From assembly GCA_020746875.1 (NCBI GenBank), contig JAGTJL010000004.1:2852001-2916000 (forward strand): a DNA stretch of 64,000 bases, in the 5' to 3' direction. This document shows positions 1 to 10,418 of this stretch, in pieces (position 1 is the stretch's first letter; each line of letters opens with the position of its first letter). Position numbers and translations under genes: made by a program. The notes under the pieces are model-generated. The model did no database searches. It had not been told where the DNA came from and was given only the letters and a program-made list of their open reading frames with translations. The stretch is from Rhexocercosporidium sp. MPI-PUGE-AT-0058 (Eukaryota; Ascomycota; Leotiomycetes; Helotiales).

Positions 1-2612
1 ACTGTCAGAGAAGGAAGGAAGGCTGATACTGGGGATACTGACATGCCATATCAAGGGTACGTTCTTCAGATTTCCAACAAGAAGAATAATGACTAAGATC
101 CTCCAAAGTGTGATAAAGGACCATATCTGAGCCAAGATACTCCACGCGTTGCTGGCAGCCAAGTTGGAATTGCCAAGGCTGCCAGATGCACTCGAGTTCA
201 GCAGAACTGAAGACTGATATAGAAGTGAATTGTTGAGATTGGACATGATGGCTGCAAAGGATAGAGCGAAGCACAATTAAAGTGGATGATATGCAAAATG
301 ACAAGGCAACGCGCGTTCGAGGAGTGAGAGAGATGATAAGTAATGTCAATCCCTAGGCATGAAGAGGTAGTTTCTGTCACCGATATTATTTGACACAGCA
401 ACAACCCTAAAAACTTCAAACGACTGCACTGATAATGCTCCCAAAGACCGGAAGACCGCTCCCTAACGTCATCCATGTCAAATACTTTATGCCAGCACAT
501 CTTGAGCAGTTCCACAAAACTGCAGATCATAGATACTGACCGTGAGTAATTGGCCGAGGTGGCGAAATCTGAGAGTCTATGCGCAAAGCATATGTCTGGT
601 GGATTACCTTCTCGCAGCTAACCTACTGGGCTGACACGAGGAAAGTTCTTGGAGTTTTGACTAAGTGGACCACCGGAGTCTAACAGATGATGCGATGCCT
701 GTTCAAGGAGATGATCAGCGATAATCAGAGAGACGGCAAACAATCAAAATGCTTGATCCTATATACTTCTGAGAGATGCAAGGAGAATCTACCACCACTG
801 GGGCCTTTTGGGCAAAAGTGAGGCAGTCGGTGTATGGGTTCCGTAGTGGGCACGGGTCATATGCGGCAACCTATCTTGATGATTACCGGGATAGGGGAGT
901 CGAATAACTGCTCAATTGGCCACTATATCCCGTACAGAAGTGCTGGGCTACAGAAGGAGTACAGTAAGTCCAAGCAGACGGCAGAATGCTAACATAAATT
1001 TGAGCAGATGGTTATATGAAGAGGAAAGTATATGACGTATAGCGAGGATCTTTGAATGAAATACTAAAGTAGATAAGAATATTTAAATATGAAATGAAAT
1101 AGCCCCGGAACTTTCGTTGGCTGCGGACGAATTGCTTGGTGATGCAATAGAACGCTTGCGGCGGCAACACTTGGTAGTATGATAAAGACAGGGAAGTCTA
1201 CAAACCCGCTAAGGTACAGCTGAGATCAGGTCGGCTGAACTAACCACCAGGACAGCAGTCAAACAGAAACTAGGAGAGAGACTTAAAAAAGAATTCAGCA
1301 TTAGCGAGCCTCTGGATATTGAGGCTGAAGACCCTGATAGAACAGTTGACAGCGGTCTTGAGCAACCGGATCGCTCAATAGCCGAATTGCAAAGGAGCAC
1401 TAGCAGCTGAAGAGCCCAAGAGTCTGGGCTGAAGGCGATCGATCGAGATCAGGAAGACGTCAATGGTGGGGGTTCATCTGAACCGGTGTCCCAAACTGCC
1501 TCAAGTCCAATTTTTAAGGACTGTAGGAAGATTTGGCCATGGGAGTGAGGTTTCTGTTGTGAGTCTCTATGACAGTATCGCAAAGACTGATGATTCACTG
1601 AATAGAGGCAAGCCCATTGCCTTTTCTCTGTGCTATAGAGTAAGTCCTAGGGTCTCAGTTGAACCTCCTGTTACGGACAGGAGTGGGCTTGGAGATCTGA
1701 GGCGGCTGGATGGCGTGGGATAGGATGTCGTCCCTATCTGTGGCGCCTTGCCTGTTTCGGTGTCAGTGCTAAGACGCCAATCAGTACGTAAATCCTTCGG
1801 ATAAATAAAAGAGCGCGAGTGGATGTGGCGTCACATCATTCGCTCCGATTTACCATAATTAAAATATTCCGACCGGCGCTAAAGCGGCTAGATTCTCTAG
1901 CTGCGGGACTCTATCACAACCACAACCTCACCCATCCAGCACTCACTCGCATTGGACTCGCCTTGTCTCTCGATCCCTCCAACTGGCATATCACTGTCTA
2001 TCCCAATCACAACGCTCATTCCACACACGGCTGGGCTGGGCTGGGATGGTATGGGTCTCCTTGTTGACTTCGACGCGCAATCCTTCGGTAAGCATTTGCT
2101 GTCCCTGTACTGACTCGCCTGCATGTCGAATCTACCAATCGGATTTGAGTCAACATTGCTGTACTGTTGCCCACTTTTAATTATCAGGCACATGTTCCGA
2201 CACCAGCGAGGGAGCTCAATGGGGCCGAATGATGCAAGTTTCAGACACCTTCAAATGCTGGCATACAGTGGCCATGTTGAGATGCCAAGTCTGGCAGGGA
2301 AATACGCATTTCTAATTAACAGGCAATGATCGAGAGCAAATTTCGAGTCGGTATGATCCAGTTGCTATCTTCTAGAGCTAAGACCAGTTGTTATCTTCTA
2401 GAATTAAGATGAATTTCGATTAATTATTTAATTTCGATACGAACGGAGAAGTCTCCAGGCAATTCTATACTACATCACACTTGATATCATTCTCTTCCTA
2501 TACCGTCCGGCTCATTTGGCACCCCGCTATCATCATCCATATCCCAATCGTGGCCAAAAGACTCGTCTGTCTGACTTCATGATATCTGTTCCGCAAGTCC
2601 TACGGCAGACTC
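1..2612. other. Gene-poor stretch, no supported gene
   Basis: Only short, overlapping reading frames of 60-114 codons occur here, on both strands, and none carries a recognisable domain, signal peptide or convincing intron-exon chain. Compositional character changes around 1.8-2.45 kb, where AT-rich patches alternate with short direct repeats; a 'ttatcttctag' motif, for example, recurs near 2360-2402. The segment may hold the decayed remains of an older gene or element, but I cannot name one. It also includes the 3' flank of the elongase gene. Confidence 0.5.
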
Positions 2613-3777
2613 TCAGAAAAATGGTCCGCTTGGGCTGATGTTGTGCATACCGCTATTAGCGGCTTTAACGGCCTGTGTGGCCATCTCGGCGGTCTCCTTG
2701 ATCGTCGGCAACTCGGATTTCTCCATTTTCACTTCGGTCTGCCGGGCAATCTTGGCCGCTGATCGCTTGTTCGACATCTTCTTGTACGTCGCAATGTAGA
2801 AGAAGATGAAGAGGACGAGGTATGAGCTCAAAATTACATCACCCGCAATGGCGGCGAATGGCGCACCAGCACAAGTACCCACGTGTGGCAGTGATGGAGC
2901 ATATGTGCTAGTGAAGTAATCCCATGAAGCGAAATAAACAAAGCCTGCGACGAGGTATCAGAAGCTGTTCAGATCTCCGAGTGAAGGGTACATACCCAGA
3001 TCGATCACAAATTGAGTGATTTGCAGACGAGTGATCCACTTCTTCCAAGTCACTCGAATTCCCCTAGCACTCTGGAAGTAATACCAGTACATGACCACAT
3101 GGACCGTTAGATTCAGGGTAATTGGTACCCAAGAAACGGAGGTGTGTCCGATCATTTGTGTGTAGCAGAGAAGTGCGGTCGCTGGGTGATGGTAGGTGTG
3201 AAGGAAAGCTATATCAGTTCAGCGATATACATGTTTCGAATATCAAATACTTACTCAGTGGCTTCTTCTTGACCATCAGAAAAACAGTGTCGATCAGTTC
3301 GACGTATTTGACGAGGTAGTTAAGCTACATCGTCAGTCTCCGTGGTTGCCAGTCTGAGGGGGGAAAACTCACATAGTAGAGAACAACAAGTGGTTGAGTC
3401 CACCCACTTGCGCCGCAAATGTTCTCGTAGAGACCATGTCTCCAGATTGTTGGAAGCAGCTGCTCTGCGAATAGCACGAGCAAAGACCCGCTGATAACCG
3501 TAAGGAAAAGGTTGTGCGCCTTGAAGAGTCCGTTTAGTTTGTATGGCTCACGATTGCGCATTATCTCTCGCCCGCCAAAAATGACTACAACATAGAGAAT
3601 AATCATAGCAACGGTCTCCTTCAGGGTTGAAAAGGGCGTCCTTCCTGGGACAAATCTAAAGTCTTGCGCTGGATAGCCCATAATGGAAGTCCAGAGCTTG
3701 TCGAAGTTTGTCCATGGTGATAAGCTGATAGGAATCACAGCTGGATTGCCAGATGAAGGCCCGTGAGAATGAGACAT
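2613..3777 (-). CDS. Very-long-chain fatty acid elongase (ELO family, Elo2/Elo3-like)
   Basis: This is the condensing enzyme (3-ketoacyl-CoA synthase) of the ER fatty-acid elongation cycle, joining malonyl-CoA to long-chain acyl-CoA for sphingolipid very-long-chain fatty acids. I read four exons: 3777-3373, 3324-3255, 3208-2996 and 2944-2613, with introns of 48, 46 and 51 nt. The product is 339 residues, near the usual size for fungal ELO proteins. Exon 2 encodes [16 protein letters not shown], and the diagnostic histidine box HTYHH falls at about residues 162-166 just after intron 2. Several hydrophobic membrane segments precede and follow it, and the C-terminus is basic. An in-frame extension upstream to 3969 exists, but the ATG at 3777 gives the family-like N-terminus. 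TSC13, acting later in the same cycle, lies 21 kb away on the same strand. The family call is firm; the exact Elo2 versus Elo3 assignment is not. Confidence 0.93.
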
Positions 3778-5196
3778 GGTTGAATAGAGTATTGAAGATT
3801 CAGGTAAGAGGTCAAATGGTGTAAGTGCGTTGTGAAGTCTCTCGTGAAGTCGAAGAAGTCGGGGACACTTTTGTTTACAAATATTTAAGAACTGACAGAA
3901 TTTATCAGCTATGATCCCTGGAACCCACAAGCCATTGGGATAATGATCCTCTTTGAAGTAGATGATCATTTACCCAGAACAGTATCAGCAGTCTGATCCC
4001 TTTTCAAAAGTAGCCACTTCCGTCATGGAACTTCCTCAATCAACAATGACGATCGAAGCTTAGATGACCATTTCTGTGGAACATCCCAGTTTCACAAATG
4101 ATATCTCAAAGACTGGTGGATACAAAATGCCCTCAAGACTGGCGATCACTTTTTCCCGATACTTGATAATGACGGTGGTTTTTTGAGGAATCCTAGACCC
4201 CTACAGCCGCATAGTGATCAACGTAACACCGACTTGATCCCTGGAGGAGATCTCAAGGAAAAGCTGGTGTGGGTTTAATGCGCGGTAGTCTAAGCCCTAA
4301 CAAGGAGTTTTTCATCTTTCACCAAAAATATATTGTTAGGGGGCCGCTAGTATCGAGCCGCATGCGCACAATAATGTAGCAACCCGCTTGGACAATAGTG
4401 ATTGGCTATCGGTTGACTTTACCGATTCTATAGTGCCTGCTTCTCTGTTGATCCTTAAAAAGAAATTCCTCTTGGATTTCAGTATCTCAGAACGGATTGA
4501 GGAAACAGGGAAAGAGACCTTAGGCCAACTCTGATAGGAATCCTACCGTAGGCTATTCAGCCAAGAAAGGCCATTGAAATAGCATAGTCCTTCATTTTTC
4601 TGACACTCGACATCAACTCGGATGTACCGGTCGATCTTATCCCAAATGTTTTCATCTATCACCCAAAAAGGCTGCTAGTCGAAACCTTGAGCTTTGTTTC
4701 TGACCCAGTAAAGTGCCGGCGTTTTGGCAAAACCCCATTTGAAGTCAATGGTCGGCGACCACAGTTATTTTAGACTACTATTCCTATGGTGTGTTGTCAA
4801 CGATTTGGTGATCTTATCTAATATGGTGTGAATACCTAACATCAAGACCCGAGTCCTTGTTTCTCCATCCAGCTCTCCAAGAGTCTAGGTAGATAGTTCC
4901 TGGCTATGTCGACCATTGATTCCTAGCACAGACTGCGTCGGAAACATGAGGACCCCTGTGCTAGTACTTGGAATATTTTGTTGAAGCTGGATCCCAAGCT
5001 GGCTAATGCGGACGATGACGATCGTTGACTTGGATTTGGACTGGCCGAATAAAAGTTTTTGAAAGTTAATTTTGTTGGCGCCTGTTTGGATCCCTTACTT
5101 GTATTTGACAAAACATATCATCAACGCATGCCCTCACACTTCTGACCACATCTCCATCATTTCTGATCTTCCCTTTGCCAACATCATTCTTCAATC
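3778..5196. other. Intergenic, divergent promoter region
   Basis: This 1.4 kb stretch separates the elongase (minus) from the first P450 (plus), so both promoters must lie here. I see no supported gene. The last 150 nt before the P450 start are pyrimidine-rich (ccctcacac, catctccatcatttc), as is common in leaders of filamentous fungi. Confidence 0.5.
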
Positions 5197-6816
5197 ATGG
5201 CTTTCCAAATCAGTCTGCTCCATGTTGTTGGAGCTGGCACTATTGCTGCCTTCCTCATATCCAAATCTTCTACTTATTCTCTTCTTGGTGTCTTACCCCT
5301 CGTATATCTTGCCACCATTCCGCTCTATGTAGCCACATATCAGTCGTATATCTACCCATTCTATATTTCCGAGCTTCGACACGTTCCCACAGTCCCAGGG
5401 TACCCATTATGGGGTCAGTTCATCGAAATCATAACGACAGAATGTGGTGTTCCTCAACGAAAGTGGCATCAAGAGCATGGCCCAATTATTCGCTACTTCT
5501 TCCCATTTGGTGCTGAGCGTCTTGCAGTGGCAGACGATAAGGCAATCCACCAAATGACCATCAAGAATCCATACAACTACCCCAAGCCTGTAAGAGCGAA
5601 GCTCTGGATGGTGCGCATCTTGGGCGAGGGTGTCTTGTTAGCTGAAGGCTCTGCCCATGTTCATCAACGCAAAGCACTGGCACCAGGCTTCTCTATCGGA
5701 TCTATTCGCGCTCTCTCCCCAGTCTTCTGGCAGAAGGCTCTTCTCCTTTCTCGTCTTTGGAAGGAGGAAATGGAACAAGCACATGTTACCACCAAGTGCT
5801 TCGAGGTCCTCGAATGGCTAAACCGCACCACCCTCGATATCATTGGGCAAGCTGGATTCGGAACGGATATCAATTCACTCGAGAATCCAGAGACGCCAAT
5901 TCGAGAAGCTTACCGTTTGGTCTTTGCATTCGACATTGGCTCTCGCATCCTCCACGGCCTCCAAGCATTCATCCCAAGCACCAAATACATCCCCGCGAAG
6001 ATGAACCGCGACATGGAATCAGCACGCACCATTATCCTCGACAAAGCGACCGAAATCATCACCGAGAAGGAAGGCCAAGCTGCCGCACACACTAAGCATA
6101 AGGACATCATCGCGCTTATCTCCAAAGACAACCTCAAACAGAAGGAGGCTGGCGAGGAAGGCCTCTCATTCGAGACCATGCGCGATCAAGTCATGACCTT
6201 CCTTGGCGCGGGACATGACACGACAGCAACAGGTGTGGCTTGGACGCTACACCTTCTCTCGAAATATCCTTCGATCCAGTCTCGTCTGCGCGATGAGATC
6301 AAGCAGTCCATGCCCTTTCTATTCGACCCGGCGACGCGCTACGATGCGGAATCCCTCGCCAAAGCCGACGCTGATCAACTCCCGTATTTAGACAACGTAT
6401 GCCGCGAGTCACTACGCTACATCCCACCCATCCCAATGACCGTCCGCGAGTCTATTGCCGATGACCAGCTAGGCGATTACCACGTTCCCGGCGGAACAGT
6501 TATCTACGTCCTAGCCAATGCGATCAACAGACTCCCGATGTACTGGGGCCCCACGGCTGACGATTTCAACCCAGATCGTTGGGATAAGCTCCCAGAGACA
6601 TATACTACGAATGCTTTCATGACCTTCTTGCAGGGCCCCAGGGGCTGTGTTGGGAGGAAGTTTGCTGAGACGGAGATGAAGATTATTATCTGCTGTTTGT
6701 TGAGTCTGTATGAGTTTGATATGGATGAGAGCGTTGAGGATCCTGAGAGCTTGAAGATGTGGAGATTAGTTCTGAGACCGAGGGATGGAGTCAGCTTGAA
6801 GGTTAAGACTTTGTAG
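5197..6816 (+). CDS. Cytochrome P450 monooxygenase (microsomal, single exon)
   Basis: This 539-residue haem-thiolate monooxygenase is encoded without introns. The N-terminus has two hydrophobic stretches (about residues 8-25 and 30-47), consistent with an ER membrane anchor. The oxygen-binding I-helix motif AGHDTTA is at residues 338-344, the K-helix ExxR motif is Glu404-Arg407 (ESLR), and a PDRW element precedes the haem loop FLQGPRGCVGRK with the ligand Cys484. All catalytic landmarks are present, so the enzyme should be active. The AGHDTT and FLxGPRxCxG signatures suggest the CYP3/CYP4-like grade of fungal P450s; the substrate cannot be inferred. No polyketide, peptide or terpene synthase lies nearby, so there is no evidence of a secondary-metabolite cluster. 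It is transcribed toward the small secreted-protein gene at 7.3 kb. Confidence 0.93.
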   Translation: MAFQISLLHVVGAGTIAAFLISKSSTYSLLGVLPLVYLATIPLYVATYQSYIYPFYISELRHVPTVPGYPLWGQFIEIITTECGVPQRKWHQEHGPIIRYFFPFGAERLAVADDKAIHQMTIKNPYNYPKPVRAKLWMVRILGEGVLLAEGSAHVHQRKALAPGFSIGSIRALSPVFWQKALLLSRLWKEEMEQAHVTTKCFEVLEWLNRTTLDIIGQAGFGTDINSLENPETPIREAYRLVFAFDIGSRILHGLQAFIPSTKYIPAKMNRDMESARTIILDKATEIITEKEGQAAAHTKHKDIIALISKDNLKQKEAGEEGLSFETMRDQVMTFLGAGHDTTATGVAWTLHLLSKYPSIQSRLRDEIKQSMPFLFDPATRYDAESLAKADADQLPYLDNVCRESLRYIPPIPMTVRESIADDQLGDYHVPGGTVIYVLANAINRLPMYWGPTADDFNPDRWDKLPETYTTNAFMTFLQGPRGCVGRKFAETEMKIIICCLLSLYEFDMDESVEDPESLKMWRLVLRPRDGVSLKVKTL

Positions 6817-7301
6817 TTGCAGTATCGGTCGTAGTTGAGAGATCGTCGAACTGTTCTTTTGGATCAATGTATTTCAGGAGTGGATAGATCCTAATGTCAT
6901 ATTATGCAAACAGCTTTTTATCTTGCTGGCTTGGAAAATAACAGAATTTCTCTAATGTGTGATTGATATTAATGTGACCAGATCCCTTTTAGTGTTGCTC
7001 ACGTGAGAAAGTTTCCTGATATCGGTGTCGAATTTTCCATTTGTAATTCAACACTGTTCTGCTGTTTGAGCCATGCCACATCCTTGAGACTTTCCTTGAC
7101 CGCTATTCTTTCTAATTCACGGTAGACTTCAGGCGCTTGATCGCAAGAAATTGGGTTTCATGGGTTCCTTGAATCACTATCCAAGTTATTTATTACACGG
7201 TTCGCTCGAGTATATCAAACAGGTATATCACATAATCGCAAGTAAAATACAACCCTCCTCCTTGCACCAATTCCCAGTTCTGCCAACTTCACTCCCCCCC
7301 T
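6817..7301. other. Intergenic between convergent genes
   Basis: This is the 3' flank shared by the P450 (plus) and the small secreted-protein gene (minus). I see no coding signal. A C-run and several TTATT/AATAT tracts may contribute to transcript ends. Confidence 0.4.
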
Positions 7302-7561
7302 TTACTTCCCAGTATCCGTCACTGTCACCGGATTGCAAACTGCAATTCCAAGACACAAGTCTTTCAACAAATCGATGTTTATGCTTGGGTCAAGATCCAG
7401 CGTAATGAGATCTCGCTTCGTCTCCTGTCAATTGTCAGAGGTAGTTCTAGGGAGTCCGCAGTCAAGATGAAACAGCGGCTGTTACTTCTACTCACGGCAG
7501 GAGTGGGTAGAGCAAAGGTAGTGGCCATGGAGGTCGCCATGATTATTTGAAGGAAAAGCAT
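7302..7561 (-). CDS. Small secreted protein, 62 residues, two exons
   Basis: The model joins exon 7561-7496 (22 codons) to exon 7424-7302 (40 codons plus TAA) across a 71-nt intron. That intron has a gtgagt donor and a tgacag acceptor and is in phase 0. The predicted peptide starts with a signal-like segment MLFLQIIMATSMATTFALPTPA, and the second exon opens with ETKRD, where KR could be a Kex2-type processing site. The mature part is short, acidic to neutral, and has two cysteines (DLC...AVC) near the C-terminus. No family is recognised. The precise splice, the signal peptide and the in-phase stop argue that it is a real gene rather than noise. It lies between two P450 genes and is convergent with the first. 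It could be an apoplastic effector-like or cell-wall peptide, but the sequence does not show its function. Confidence 0.55.
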
Positions 7562-8757
7562 TTTGCTTGTGGGAGAGAAGAATCTGATGATGATTGAGAA
7601 GATTTGAGTGATGTTTATCTTGTTGAGCGAGGTTTGCTTGAAGGTGCTTGACAGGAAGGTGAGGAGAAAACAAATCCTCCCAGAATATTAAGATTATTTT
7701 GACGGCAGAAAATCCTTAGAAACAGTTTATCATTTCTCCTTTCATAGAGCTGTCAATATGTTCCTGCATAGATCTTCCTGCACGCCACTGACGTCCTAAT
7801 TTCTTCTTCAGCCTTGGATCTGTTCACCCTTTCCGGATTCTAGTATTCCTTATCCTGCATGTCATATCCCAAAGCAGACACGGCACGCACAGGGATTCTG
7901 CATCGTTACATCTTCCCGCTTTGAGGCTCCGCTTTTCGATGTTAGTCCAAGCAATCGATACTCCTAAGTTCCGACGCGGCTCGCTAGTTGGTGATCTCTG
8001 CATCAGCGTCGATCGGTCTTCTTTGCCATTTTCTTTTTGGAAAACGTACTAACTTTGGAGGCTCTAAGATAACTCGGTCGGGTAGCTTTGACGCAAATGA
8101 TCGTCACATACTACTCTTACCGTCATTTCACTCGCTCCGATTTGACAGGACGACGGTCGCGGACTGCAGCGTCGTAGCTTCAACACATAATTGACCAATG
8201 GCTTGCATTCACCAGACTAACAGGTCGGCAGCTAGTGGTTGTGGAAAGTAAAACGAAAGGCTTCCTGGCGGCCGCTATCTGTCTGTAAGTTTTGAGACAA
8301 CCTTTCACGTCAAGTGTATATACTGACTCGGGGATAGCCTCATCCGGGATTTTCGGCTAGTTTCTCAGCAGTGTACCAGCTCCTCCGTACAATTGCCAAG
8401 ATTTTGAGTATTGGAACTCTGATGACGCAAGGTGATCGGCTCAGAGAGCTGAAATTCTCCAAAAAATAGTTTGATGCAAGATGAAGATCCTAAGTCCAGA
8501 CTCTCCTTTGATTCGCAGGGACTCGTGAATAACGACGGGCGGTCAGTCACCGCGGATCTGAGGTTAAAGCCCAGGTTTGGGTCAATTCCTGTGCCCGCAG
8601 GGCTGCGAACGATCCCCTGCGATAGCCATGACATTTTAAGTCTCCCATTTTCTGACAAGTCTACGCGGGGTCTCCAGATGATTTTGAAATTCTGCTCTCT
8701 GGGTCTGAAAGTAACTGCCCGCCATCTCTACCATTTTCAATTTTGCCAGCTGCAAAT
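7562..8757. other. Intergenic, divergent promoter region
   Basis: This 1.2 kb region separates the small secreted-protein gene (minus) from the CYP52-like P450 (plus). Reading frames up to 119 codons occur on both strands between 8.36 and 8.95 kb, but they overlap each other and the start of the P450 and have no recognisable features. I see no RNA gene. Confidence 0.4.
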
Positions 8758-10418
8758 ATGCTGTTTTCCCTGCGGTCTGTCTTTGGCTGGATTACGCTTG
8801 CTCTTTTTACTCTCATCTTATCCAAGATAATCTCCTCGAAGATCCAAACCAAGAAATACAAAGCAGAGTCAAAACGACGAGGATGTGCCCCTGCCCCCAC
8901 TCTCCACAGCAATAACCTTCTGGGCACCTCTCGTCTCAAGGAATCCATCAAGGCAACGAAGGAAGATCGCGGTCCTCAATATGTTGTTTCCGCCATGAAC
9001 GAGGTCGGGACAGACATCCATACAGTGCGCGTGCCGATCTTAGATTATGAGCTCCTTGTCACTCGCGACCCTGAGAATGTGAGAGCAATGTTCTCCATCC
9101 AATCGGGAGACTACGATATCAGTGCGACAAGATCCAATGCTTTCATGCCTTTACTGGGCGAGGGCATCTTCACTTCCAGAGGCGCACAGTGGAAACACTC
9201 GCGAGCTTTGGTACGCCCGCAATTCTCCAAGGAAGAGGTCTCCAATCTGCATCTTGTGGAAAGACATGTGCAAACATTACTCCAGACTTTCAAAGTAGGG
9301 GAAGACAATTGGACCTCGACCGTGGATCTCCAGCCGCTTTTCTTCTACTTCACCTTGGACACCTCAACCGAGTTTCTGTACGGACAGTCTGTAAACTCGC
9401 AAGCTGCCATAGCTGGACTTGGCAGTGCAACGAAAGGCACCATCGATGGCGCAGCTTTCAGTCACCATTTCGGCGCCGCCAAACATCTCGTCGATAAGCG
9501 AGGGGCGCTGGGTAAATTCTACTGGCTGATGCCAATGAGAGAAATGAAGAAGCACTGCGCAGAAATTCACAAGGTTATCGACAAAATGATCCTAGATAGG
9601 CTTGAGAGCAAGAAGGATGTCCTTTCCATGGAGGAGAAGGGAAGCCGCAAATTCGTGCTGCTGGACGAACTCGCCAAGGAGACGCAAAATCCCATGGAAT
9701 TGAGGAACGAGACGCTACATACACTAATGGCCGGACGAGACCCCACGGGCGCACTTTTAGGATGGGTTTTCTACTTCCTCGCAAGGCATCCGTCTATCTT
9801 CGACAAGCTTCGCGATATCGTCCTGAGTCAATTTGGACCCCACTCAAATGTCAAAGACATGGATGCCACAAAGCTGAGGAAGTGTGAATACCTTCAATGG
9901 GTGATGCATGAAGTGATCCGTATCGTAGCAATCATTCCGATGAATGAGCGCATCGCACTGAGGGATACGACACTTCCTCGTGGTGGTGGACCTGATGGTT
10001 CCAAACCAATCTTCGTCCGCAAAGGCATCCAAATCCTAATTCCCTTGTATGCGATACAACACCGTCCCGACTTGTGGGGTAAAGATGCTGAAGACTTCAA
10101 ACCTGAGAGGTGGGAGGGGAGAAAGATTGGATGGGAATGGGTTCCATTTGGTGGTGGCGCGCGCAAGTGTCTTGGTCGTGAGTTACCCCTGCTTCACGTA
10201 TCCTGATCAATTTCCCCTTTTAACTTAAGCGAGCTAATGTTTGGATGTCAACAGAACAATTTGCATTCATGGAAGCGAGTTATTTGATCGTCCGATTTCT
10301 GCAACAATTTGATAAATGTGAGAACATGGAAGGCCCTGGTGAGATAAAGTTGCATACTGCGATTGAGAACAGGAGCGGAACAGGGGTGCAAGTCCGCTTC
10401 CGTCGGGCACAGTCATAA
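8758..10418 (+). CDS. Cytochrome P450, CYP52-like
   Basis: Two exons, 8758-10177 and 10255-10418, are joined across a 77-nt intron (gtgagt...caacag) placed just after the haem-ligand loop; the product is 527 residues. The ATG at 8758 is preferred because it starts directly at the hydrophobic anchor MLFSLRSVFGWITLALFTLIL. The K-helix motif is Glu385-Arg388 (EVIR), followed by PERW and the haem loop PFGGGARKCLGQQ with Cys471. The overall look, including LPRGGGPDGSKPIFVRKG and FGGGARKCLG, matches the CYP52/CYP539-type fungal P450s, many of which hydroxylate n-alkanes or fatty acids at the terminal carbon. The I-helix reads AGRDPTG (residues 325-331): the usual catalytic threonine after Asp is proline. 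A fatty-acid or alkane substrate is an inference from the family. Confidence 0.9.

Noticed and set aside
5197..10418. Secondary-metabolite cluster around the two P450 genes
   Set aside because: No polyketide, peptide, terpene or other backbone enzyme and no dedicated transporter are present nearby. The two P450s are from different families.
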